NCBI GenBank assembly: GCA_016764205.1
Contig: JAESSH010000067.1
Span: forward strand, 1-9,020
Direction: 5' to 3'
From: Sulfurimonas sp.
GTDB taxonomy: Bacteria > Campylobacterota > Campylobacteria > Campylobacterales > Sulfurimonadaceae
Length of the DNA: 9,020 nt
Every line of letters begins with the position of its first letter. Positions within the stretch are counted from its first letter, which is position 1. The notes below the pieces were generated by a model. That model was not told where the DNA came from. It made no database searches and saw only the letters and a list, made by a program, of their open reading frames with translations. Both the position numbers and the translations under genes were made by a program. Shown one piece after another: positions 1-6,456 of the stretch.

Positions 1-2
1 CT

Positions 3-440
3 ACAGCCTCAGCCCAAAACGCAACTGTAGTCGTAAATAATGATGGGACAATAAGCTACACCCCAGATGCAGACTACAACGGAACTGATACTATCACTGT
101 TACAAGTACAGATGATGATGGAGCAGTAGTAACACAGACAAGCACTATTACCGTCAATGATATTAATGATGCACCAACAATCACAATAACAGATACAACA
201 GCTACAGAAGACATAGCACAAGTCATTGCAAATGTAAGTGATATAGATGGAACAATAGATAGCTCATCTTTAAGTGCAAACAACGGAACAGTTACAATAG
301 CTGCTAATGGAGATATAACATATACTCCAAATGCAAACTATAATGGAGTAGACTCAGTAACAATCTCTGTAACAGATAATGATGGACTTACAACAAGCCA
401 GACATTTGATGTTACTGTTGCAGGAGTTAATGATGCTCCT
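3..440 (+). repeat. Cadherin-like tandem units of the adhesin
   Basis: Two consecutive units of the bacterial cadherin-like/tandem-95 kind. The first is cut by the window edge and ends with VNDINDAP at about 153-176. The second spans about 88 codons and ends with the matching VAGVNDAP. Each shows the family pattern: a G-T-[IV]-[ST]-Y-T-P strand followed by D-Y/N-Y-N-G and a terminal T-[IV]-T-V strand. In related proteins such units form long calcium-stiffened stalks. The array probably continues upstream. Glycine codons here are eight GGA, one GGG and no GGT (counted by hand). Confidence 0.8.
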
Positions 441-2357
441 GATGCAATAGATGATAATTATTCTAACACTGCTGTTGCACTAGATTCTTTAATAAATACT
501 CATGTGGATGACTATCAATCCGTGTCTAGTATAAGTAGTTTAAGTGACGGAGGTTGGGTAGCTACATGGTCTAGTCATAATCAAGATGGTTCATATTTTG
601 GGGTATACGGTCAGGCTTATAATGCAGATGGTACATCTCAAGGTGATGAATTCCAAGTTAATTCATTTACTACAGATTCTCAAGCAAATTCAAGTACAGC
701 TGGTTTAAGTGATGGAGGATGGGTAGTTACATGGGAAAGTGAATATCAAGATGGTTCAGGTAATGGTATTTATGCACAGGCTTACAATGCAGATGGTACA
801 ACACAGGGTAATGAATTTAAAGTTAATTCTTATACTTCTAGTAGTCAAGAAAATTCAAGTATAACTGGTTTAAATGATGGTGGTTGGATTGTTACATGGT
901 CTAGTTATGGACAAGATGATGCTTATGATATTTATGCTCAGACTTATAATGCAGATGGGACAACACAGGGTGGGGAGTTTCAAGTTAATTCATTTACCAC
1001 TAACTCTCAAAGTAATTCAAGTGTAACCAGCTTAAGTGATGGTGGTTGGGTAGTTACATGGGGGAGTAATAATCAGGATGGTTCAGATTCTGGAGTGTAC
1101 GGTCAGGCTTATAATCCAGATGGTACATCTCGAGGTAATGAATTTCAAATCAACTCATTTACTACTAATTCTCAAGACAATCCCAGTGTAGCTAGTTTAA
1201 GTGATGGTGGTTGGATAGTTACATGGGAAAGTGATGCTCAAGATGGTTCAAGCGAAGGTATATATGCCCAGGCTTATAATGCAGATGGAACAACACAGGG
1301 TAGTGAGTTTCAAGTGAATTCATTTACTACAGATTCTCAGCAGAACTCTAGTGTAACAGGTTTAAGTAATGGTGGCTGGGTAGTCACTTGGGAGAGTGAT
1401 AACCAGGATGGTACTGGTAACGGTATTTATACTCAGGCATACAATGCAGATGGAACAACACAGGGTAGTGAGTTTCAAGTAGTTTCACATGCTAGTTATG
1501 ACTTCTATAGTATTCCAAGTATAACTGGGATTAATGACGGAGGGTGGGTAGTAACTTTTACAAATTATTCTGGTAGTGACCCATGGTTTGGTGTGAATAG
1601 TAAGGTTTATAATGCCGATGGTAGTGAACGTGTTAGTGTTAACCATCTAGTATTTAATGAAGATACAAGTCTCATTCTTGACCCTTCTACACTCTTAGGT
1701 AATGACACAGATGCTGATGGAGATACTTTAAGCATCACTTCAGTACAAGGAGCAGTGAATGGGGTAGTCGTACTCAACGGCAATGGTACAATTACCTTCA
1801 CCCCTGATACTGATTACTTTGGAGAAGCAACTTTTACTTATACTATTACTGATAGCTCTGGTGGCAGTGATACAGCAACAGTTATTTTAAATATTGAATC
1901 AGTGAATAATGTCATCGAAAGTGGAGATATTATGGGTACATCTGAGCCAGACATACTTGTTGGGACTGATGGAGATGATACAATTTATGCTTCTACGACA
2001 GACATTAGTATTGATGGAGGACTAGGTAATGATACCTTAGTACTTACAGAAAATGTTATTGACTTTTCAACACTTGATGTTATTATCCAAAATATAGAAA
2101 ACATAGATGTAACAGAAGGAGCTCATGATATTACATTAAAATTAGCAGAGGTATTAGACATGACAGATTCTGATAACCTACTCCGTATTGATGGAGATGG
2201 AGATGATACTATTCACTTAGATAGTACAGAATGGACATTAGGTGATTTTAAAACAGATGCCGAGACAGGTGTTATATACCAAGAAGCTACAGCTGTAGAA
2301 GAAGGAGAAATTATTTTTTTAGAAATTAGTACAGATATAACAATAGAGCAAAGTTAA
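3..2357 (+). CDS. Large RTX-type adhesin secreted by a type I system, C-terminal part (5' end outside window)
   Basis: This is the last ~784 codons of a giant secreted repeat protein, probably a surface adhesin. The frame is open from base 3, so a GTG at 504 that could be taken as a start is internal. Domains in order: end of one cadherin-like unit (to ~176), a full unit (177-440), a short linker, seven ~55-residue repeats with a DGGW core (about 480-1631), another cadherin-like unit (1632-1895), two RTX calcium-binding motifs (1935-2039), and a C-terminal region with the LDMTDSDN-type motif seen near the end of many type I-secreted adhesins, then an acidic, hydrophobic tail as in uncleaved secretion signals. 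It is rich in Asp, Asn, Gly, Ser and Thr, has essentially no Cys, and is acidic. The convergent exporter operon is the likely secretion machine. The adhesin role is inferred from architecture; a large secreted enzyme is less likely because no catalytic domain is seen here. Confidence 0.88.
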   Translation, partial: TASAQNATVVVNNDGTISYTPDADYNGTDTITVTSTDDDGAVVTQTSTITVNDINDAPTITITDTTATEDIAQVIANVSDIDGTIDSSSLSANNGTVTIAANGDITYTPNANYNGVDSVTISVTDNDGLTTSQTFDVTVAGVNDAPDAIDDNYSNTAVALDSLINTHVDDYQSVSSISSLSDGGWVATWSSHNQDGSYFGVYGQAYNADGTSQGDEFQVNSFTTDSQANSSTAGLSDGGWVVTWESEYQDGSGNGIYAQAYNADGTTQGNEFKVNSYTSSSQENSSITGLNDGGWIVTWSSYGQDDAYDIYAQTYNADGTTQGGEFQVNSFTTNSQSNSSVTSLSDGGWVVTWGSNNQDGSDSGVYGQAYNPDGTSRGNEFQINSFTTNSQDNPSVASLSDGGWIVTWESDAQDGSSEGIYAQAYNADGTTQGSEFQVNSFTTDSQQNSSVTGLSNGGWVVTWESDNQDGTGNGIYTQAYNADGTTQGSEFQVVSHASYDFYSIPSITGINDGGWVVTFTNYSGSDPWFGVNSKVYNADGSERVSVNHLVFNEDTSLILDPSTLLGNDTDADGDTLSITSVQGAVNGVVVLNGNGTITFTPDTDYFGEATFTYTITDSSGGSDTATVILNIESVNNVIESGDIMGTSEPDILVGTDGDDTIYASTTDISIDGGLGNDTLVLTENVIDFSTLDVIIQNIENIDVTEGAHDITLKLAEVLDMTDSDNLLRIDGDGDDTIHLDSTEWTLGDFKTDAETGVIYQEATAVEEGEIIFLEISTDITIEQS
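480..1631 (+). repeat. Seven tandem ~55-residue DGGW repeats, probable seven-bladed beta-propeller
   Basis: Seven copies of a motif of the form L-S-D-G-G-W-[VI]-V-T-W, then Q-D-G-S, then [IV]-Y-[AG]-Q-[AT]-Y-N-A-D-G-T, then G-x-E-F-Q-V-N-S. The D (or N) of DGGW starts at 546, 711, 876, 1038, 1203, 1368 and 1536, giving periods of 165, 165, 162, 165, 165 and 168 bases. The last copy is the most diverged and lacks the final E-F-Q-V-N-S strand. A matching stretch (S-L-I-N-T-H-V-D-D-Y-Q) precedes copy 1, as expected if the chain closes a ring with a strand from each end. The seven count and closure suggest a beta-propeller; the fold is inferred, the repeats are seen directly. Confidence 0.8.
1632..1895 (+). 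other. Cadherin-like domain between propeller repeats and RTX motifs
   Basis: About 88 codons with the classic tandem-95/cadherin-like pattern: F-N-E-D-T-S-L-I-L-D near the start, L-L-G-N-D-T-D-A-D-G-D, then G-T-I-T-F-T-P, D-Y-F-G, and Y-T-I-T-D-S-S-G-G with a closing A-T-V-I-L-N-I strand. The N-D-T-D-A-D-G-D acidic loop is a likely calcium site. Its usual leader (N-D-A-P-x-A-x-D-D-x-Y) is not directly before it but lies at 429-461, on the other side of the DGGW repeats. Confidence 0.75.
1935..2039 (+). other. Minimal RTX calcium-binding segment
   Basis: Two RTX-like motifs: a D-I-L-V-G-T-D-G-D-D-T-I stretch (GTDGDD begins at 1962) and G-G-L-G-N-D-T-L (about 2016-2039), separated by a short non-repeat stretch. 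RTX nonapeptides bind calcium after export and help fold the C-terminus outside the cell. Having only about two is few compared with toxins, but this is common in long adhesins, where the RTX part sits just before the secretion signal. Confidence 0.75.
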
Positions 2358-2962
2358 GTTTTTAAAAGTAAAACTAAAGATATTCTATCACTCACATGAA
2401 GTTTTGCAAAAATAGAGCTAATATGTGCCTTAACAGTTCGTGTAGTAATATCCATTTTAGAAGCTATAGCGTCGTTTGTAAAACCATCAAGAACATAGTA
2501 GCTTACCTCTATTTCCTTTGGACTCAGTCTATGTTGCATAAGCGTCACTGACTCTTCCTTTATCTTTGAGCCTGCTGTGTCTTTAACGAGTGAGGCAGTG
2601 AGCTCAGGATATGTCCAAACCTTACCTTCTTTTACAGTCTCAAGCATTTGAGTAAAGTGAATACAAAGCATACGTGCATTTCCATATGCTTTAATCCCAT
2701 GCGAGATTAACATTTTTCCAGTAGCAAGTTCAGGCGATTTTTCTAGAACAATCATCTTTTGGAATGTACTACCAGAAGCCATAAGTTTATTTATTTCACT
2801 CGCAACACTGTCGTAGTCTATAAGTAAAATATAGTCTTTTGTTTTTTTTATTTCATCTTTTAAGTTGTCTATATCATAGCAAAGCACATATTTCTTTATC
2901 TGATGTGTTGATTTCCACTCTGTTACAGTATCAAAAGCTGAACTAAAAAAAATAATCTGCAT
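2354..2962 (-). CDS. LuxR-type transcriptional regulator, last gene of the type I secretion operon
   Basis: A 202-residue DNA-binding regulator. Residues about 145-202 are a clear LuxR/GerE helix-turn-helix: L-S-P-K-E-I-E-V, G-F-T-N-D-A-I-A, then T-T-R-T-V-K-A-H and I-F-A-K-L-H-V-S-D-R. The first ~125 residues look like a divergent receiver: I-L-L-I-D-Y-D (Asp49/Asp51) could match the phospho-acceptor strand, but the N-terminal acidic pair is absent and the usual Lys after G-A-x-G-Y-x-x is replaced (G-I-K-A-Y-G-N-A). It may therefore not be controlled by ordinary phosphorylation. The ATG directly follows the TAA of the HlyD gene, so translation is probably coupled; a GGAAAG at 2967-2972 is a weak ribosome site. 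The stop interlocks with that of the convergent adhesin gene. Control of the adhesin or its exporter is inferred from position only. Two 8-base homopolymers lie early in the gene. Confidence 0.88.
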   Translation of the reverse strand: MQIIFFSSAFDTVTEWKSTHQIKKYVLCYDIDNLKDEIKKTKDYILLIDYDSVASEINKLMASGSTFQKMIVLEKSPELATGKMLISHGIKAYGNARMLCIHFTQMLETVKEGKVWTYPELTASLVKDTAGSKIKEESVTLMQHRLSPKEIEVSYYVLDGFTNDAIASKMDITTRTVKAHISSIFAKLHVSDRISLVLLLKT

Positions 2963-4288
2963 TTATCTTTCCGAAAAAACATATTCTTTAGATTTTAAAA
3001 TTGGCTTTAAAATATACTGCATTACCGTTTTTTTACCAGTGATAATATCAACGTTTGCCATCATACCGGGAGAAATGTGGAGAGGATTTTCTTTTGTACC
3101 AAGATAACTTGTATTACTAGCCACATGAATAATGTAATAAGTATCGCCTTTGTCATCTGTAATAGTATCAGGAGACATATGTTCGACAAAGCCCATGAGT
3201 CCACCATGAATAGCGTAATCGTATGCAGAAATTTTTACTTGTGCTATAGCACCTAGATGTATAAAAGCAATATCGCTAGGTTTAATTTTTATCTCGAAGT
3301 AAAGTTGTTCATCTGTTGGAACAATCTCAATCAAGTCAGCCCCGGGTTTAATCACACCACCGACAGTATTTACAAAAAGTTTTTGTACAATTCCATCAAC
3401 GGGAGACTTAACCATAGTTCTCTCTACTTGGTCATTAAGAGCGATCTGTTCCGTTTTCAATCGGGATATCTCAGCAGTTACAATGTTTAATTCTTTTTTT
3501 GCAATATTAATAAATAATTGCTTAGATTCTCTTCGTTTACTTATATATTCATCAATCGCATATCCAAGTCTAGGAAGGGATAATGATGCAGCTTCTATAT
3601 CATTTTCTATACCATTCGCCTCTCTCTTTAATTTCAAAAAATCAACCTTTGACTTAACACCTTCTCTTACCATAGGGGCAGTCATAGAAATTTCTTCACT
3701 TACAAATTCCAAGGATTTCTTTAACGTTCGTATTCTTGCTTGTGCTTCTTTTAGCTCTTGTCTTCTTTGCTGTACTTGTTTATAGAGTGATTGATCTTTA
3801 GCTTGGAATTCTAGTTTATTAGAATCATAAAGTTGCTTAGCGAGCTCCGTTTGGAGTGTGCTTTTAGTTGTTTTAAAATCAAGTTCATTTGCTTCTGCGT
3901 AGAGTCTAACACTTTTTGCTTCGAGTTCATTAAACTTCATTGTATTTGATTTTGATGTAGAAAATGATTTTGAATTATGGATTTTTAAAAGTACTTGTCC
4001 TGTTTTTACTTTATCTCCTTCTTTGACTAATATAGATTCAACAATACCACCCTCAAGATTTTGAATAACTTGATTTTCTCCATGAGGAATAACATCGCCT
4101 TGCCCACGAGTGATTTCATCAATATTTGCAAATGATGCCCACACTATAAAAGCAAAAATACTAAAAATCCATATTTTTATTACTCTACTTATGCGAGAAG
4201 GGCTTTTTGTTAAAATGGCGGCACTTAGGCTATTCATAAATTCATAATCGGTTTCTTTAAACTCTATAGGCTCGTTATTTTTTTTCAC
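2963..4288 (-). CDS. HlyD-family periplasmic adaptor (membrane fusion protein) of the type I secretion system
   Basis: A 441-residue protein of usual family length that bridges the inner-membrane ABC exporter and the TolC-like channel. It has a cytoplasmic N-terminus of ~36 residues and one membrane segment (~37-54). The first lipoyl half is at ~76-102 (N-L-E-G-G-I-V and V-K-E-G-D-x-V). A long coiled coil rich in Glu, Lys and Gln runs over ~115-292, followed by the second lipoyl half (K-S-P-V-D-G-I-V, 294-301) and a beta-barrel part. The C-terminal S-P-G-M-M-A-N-V-D-I-I-T-G-K-K and L-K-P-I-L motif is the HlyD-family signature. The start is GTG, chosen because a GGAGGAG lies six bases upstream; the next in-frame Met is residue 18. 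The gene overlaps the end of the ABC gene by 14 bases and abuts the regulator gene. It is closest in style to LapC/RtxD-type adaptors for giant adhesins. Confidence 0.94.
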   Translation of the reverse strand: MKKNNEPIEFKETDYEFMNSLSAAILTKSPSRISRVIKIWIFSIFAFIVWASFANIDEITRGQGDVIPHGENQVIQNLEGGIVESILVKEGDKVKTGQVLLKIHNSKSFSTSKSNTMKFNELEAKSVRLYAEANELDFKTTKSTLQTELAKQLYDSNKLEFQAKDQSLYKQVQQRRQELKEAQARIRTLKKSLEFVSEEISMTAPMVREGVKSKVDFLKLKREANGIENDIEAASLSLPRLGYAIDEYISKRRESKQLFINIAKKELNIVTAEISRLKTEQIALNDQVERTMVKSPVDGIVQKLFVNTVGGVIKPGADLIEIVPTDEQLYFEIKIKPSDIAFIHLGAIAQVKISAYDYAIHGGLMGFVEHMSPDTITDDKGDTYYIIHVASNTSYLGTKENPLHISPGMMANVDIITGKKTVMQYILKPILKSKEYVFSER

Positions 4289-6443
4289 TTTTTTCTCCTC
4301 CAGCTTGGAGTTGTTTTAATGCTTCTTCTTTTGGAGCATCAATAAATATCTTGCCATCATTCATAACAATAACTCTATCAACTATTTTAAGAAGTGACAT
4401 TTTTTGTGTAACCATAATAGATGTTGTATTTTTTAAGGCATTATCTAGGTTATCTAATAACCTTGATTCTGTGGTTTGGTCCATGGCGTTACTAGGCTCA
4501 TCCATTAGCATTATAGGAACTGAAAGTAAAAATGCACGTGCAATACCTATACTTTGTCTTTGTCCACCTGAAAGACCTTGCCCACGCTCTCCAATAGGCA
4601 TTTCGTATCCACGAGGATGCTTTTTAATAAACTCATCAGTTCCACTAATTTGTGCAGCTCTTATCATTGCACTATCGTTTGCATGGGTTGCTTTAAAGGT
4701 AATGTTATCTTTAACCGTTCCACGAAAAAGCATAATATCTTGTGAGACATAACCAATATTTTTACGTAAATCTGCTGGATCTATTTGTTTAATATCTATC
4801 CCATCAATAAGAATTTGACCAGAATCGGCTTCAAATAAACCAAGAATAAGTTTTTCAATTGTACTTTTCCCACAACCAATACGACCAATGATTGCTACAT
4901 GTTCACCTGGTTCAATGACGAATGAAATATTTTTAATTGCAGGGAGTTCTGTATTTGGGTAAGTAAAAGTTACATCAACAAATTCTATGTGACCAGAAAA
5001 ATTAGGAAGTGAAACAAATTTTTTCCCTTGAGGTCGCTCACTTGGTTGAGAGATAATGTCATTGAGTGCTTCATAAGATGTTTTTGTATCTTCATAGTTT
5101 GTCATGAGTCCAGCTACTTGACCCATAGGAGCCAGAGCACGTCCAGTTAAAATTACAACGGCAATAAGCCCACCCATTGAAAGTTCATGGTCCTGAATAA
5201 GGTAGACACCAAAAACTATAATCATTACAGTATTTAATTGGATTAAAAGTTGTGTAATTGTTGGGATAGAAGAAGAAAGTATACGGGACTTTAAACTTTT
5301 TGTTGCAATTTCACCAGTTGATTCTTCCCATTTCCATTGTACTTGGTTGAGAGTTCCAAGTGTTTTAAGTGTTTCAATATTATTGAGTGTTTCAATAAGA
5401 ATGGAACTTTTTTTAGCATTTGCTTCATGGGTACTTTCTATACTTGCTCGTAATGGCTTTTTAATCAAAAGTGCATACGATAAGATAAAGAGCATAGTAA
5501 TCATAGGAATGATAACAATCATACCTCCAATATATGCGATAACAAGTAAAAAAATAATTGCAAATGGTAAATCAATTATGGCAGCCATTGTTGCATTTGT
5601 TAAAAAGTTTCGTATAGAATCAAAGTCTTTTAAATTTGATGCAAAAGAGCCAACTGAAGCAGGATGGTTTGCCATTTTTAAATCGAGTACTTTTTCAAAA
5701 ATAATAGAAGACATAATAATATCACTCTTTTTAGCAGCACTCTCAAGTAAAAATGTTCGAGTAAACTTTAAGAAGGTATCTATCAAATAGATAACACTAA
5801 TTCCAATAGCAAAGACCCAAAGTGTTTCAATAGCATTGTTTGGTACAACTCTATCGTATACATTCATAGTAAACAGAGGAGAAGCTAATACAAAAAGGTT
5901 GATGAGTAAAGAAGCATATAAAACATCTTTATAAACCCCAGTAGATAGTTTTATAGTACTCCAAAACCAATGTTTTTGTGTAAGGTGTAATGTTCTGGAT
6001 GTGTCATCAGTGTATTCAAACTCTTTTTTTATTAAAAAACCAAAACCGATATATTCATCTTCTAAATCTTCTATATCCACTAACTGCTCAATAGCTTCTT
6101 CAGCAGGCATAATAATTTTAGCTTGTCCGTCTTTAGAGAAGCTATCAAGTATACAAGCACTTTGATTTGATAAAAGAACTATCATAGGAAGCTGTAAGGG
6201 AGATATCTGTGATAATGGACGTCTAACAAGTGAAGATTTCAATCCAGCACGTCCAGCAGCACGAGAAAAAAGTCCTTTTGCCTTATTGATAGAGAAAAGT
6301 GCAGGTGATTCTGAACCAGGTTCTATAGGCAAACCTGCAGTTAAAGCTTCTGCAGAAAATGGTTTATGATAAAGTTTTGTAAAAAGAACCAAGCAATCAA
6401 GCAAAGCATCCATTTGTAAGTTATCAGCATTTGTTATTAACAT
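4275..6443 (-). CDS. LapB/RtxB-type ABC exporter with degenerate C39 domain, type I secretion
   Basis: A 722-residue fused permease-ATPase that powers export of the adhesin from the cytoplasm. Residues ~1-140 are a C39-like domain of the LapB kind (L-L-D-C-L-V, A-E-A-L-T-A-G-L-P, L-V-R-R-P-L); a Cys is present at 17, but the region where the protease His is expected reads S-N-Q-S-A-C-I-L, so it is probably a substrate-binding, non-cleaving domain. Residues ~170-450 hold about six membrane helices (type 1 exporter). The ATPase has Walker A G-R-I-G-C-G-K-S-T (520-528), Q-loop Q568, signature L-S-G-G-Q (624-628), and Walker B ending in D648-E649. The H-loop His is replaced by Gln680 (M-V-T-Q-K-M). 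The gene starts 13 bases after the TolC-like gene, with AAAAGG as a modest ribosome site, and overlaps the HlyD gene by 14 bases. The missing N-terminal leader-peptidase function fits RTX substrates rather than bacteriocins. Confidence 0.94.
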   Translation of the reverse strand: MLITNADNLQMDALLDCLVLFTKLYHKPFSAEALTAGLPIEPGSESPALFSINKAKGLFSRAAGRAGLKSSLVRRPLSQISPLQLPMIVLLSNQSACILDSFSKDGQAKIIMPAEEAIEQLVDIEDLEDEYIGFGFLIKKEFEYTDDTSRTLHLTQKHWFWSTIKLSTGVYKDVLYASLLINLFVLASPLFTMNVYDRVVPNNAIETLWVFAIGISVIYLIDTFLKFTRTFLLESAAKKSDIIMSSIIFEKVLDLKMANHPASVGSFASNLKDFDSIRNFLTNATMAAIIDLPFAIIFLLVIAYIGGMIVIIPMITMLFILSYALLIKKPLRASIESTHEANAKKSSILIETLNNIETLKTLGTLNQVQWKWEESTGEIATKSLKSRILSSSIPTITQLLIQLNTVMIIVFGVYLIQDHELSMGGLIAVVILTGRALAPMGQVAGLMTNYEDTKTSYEALNDIISQPSERPQGKKFVSLPNFSGHIEFVDVTFTYPNTELPAIKNISFVIEPGEHVAIIGRIGCGKSTIEKLILGLFEADSGQILIDGIDIKQIDPADLRKNIGYVSQDIMLFRGTVKDNITFKATHANDSAMIRAAQISGTDEFIKKHPRGYEMPIGERGQGLSGGQRQSIGIARAFLLSVPIMLMDEPSNAMDQTTESRLLDNLDNALKNTTSIMVTQKMSLLKIVDRVIVMNDGKIFIDAPKEEALKQLQAGGEKSEKK
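4295..4301 (-). promoter_or_regulatory. Strong ribosome binding site deciding the GTG start of the HlyD gene
   Basis: Read on the minus strand the site is GGAGGAG, followed by six A residues and GTG. It lies within the last codons of the ABC exporter gene (the Gly-Gly-Glu stretch near its C-terminus), so HlyD initiation is embedded in the upstream frame. It is the best Shine-Dalgarno match in the operon and supports GTG over the internal ATG. Confidence 0.8.
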
Positions 6444-6456
6444 TCAAAAAAGCCTT

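Noticed and set aside
504..506. GTG as start codon of a separate 617-residue protein
   Set aside because: The same frame is open without a stop back to base 3 and encodes cadherin-like units continuous with the downstream protein; no ribosome site precedes the GTG.
546..1631. DNA-level tandem repeat or CRISPR-like array
   Set aside because: The 165-base periodicity is protein-coding in one frame, with copies diverged at synonymous sites and no spacer/repeat structure.
2357..2375. AGTTTT/AAAACT hairpin as terminator of the adhesin gene
   Set aside because: Six A-T-rich pairs with one G-C, no following T-run on the plus strand, and it lies inside the regulator's coding end; too weak to call.
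2612..2626. c-di-GMP-binding motif of VpsT type in the LuxR regulator
   Set aside because: The only candidate reads V-W-T-Y-P, which lacks the W-[FLM]-[TS]-R pattern; it fits the ordinary G-x-x-W-x-x-P-E-L helix of LuxR proteins.
4278..4285. A8 run at the ABC/HlyD junction as a phase-variation switch
   Set aside because: A slip would only change the last residues of the ABC protein and the second to fourth codons of HlyD; plausible for HlyD but nothing supports variation and the run is explained by Lys codons.
5347..5790. Plus-strand open frame opposite the ABC exporter
   Set aside because: It mirrors the membrane-domain coding of the exporter on the other strand, has no ribosome site and no recognisable domain; the same holds for the other antisense frames at 3257-3785, 4351-4752 and 7768-7989.
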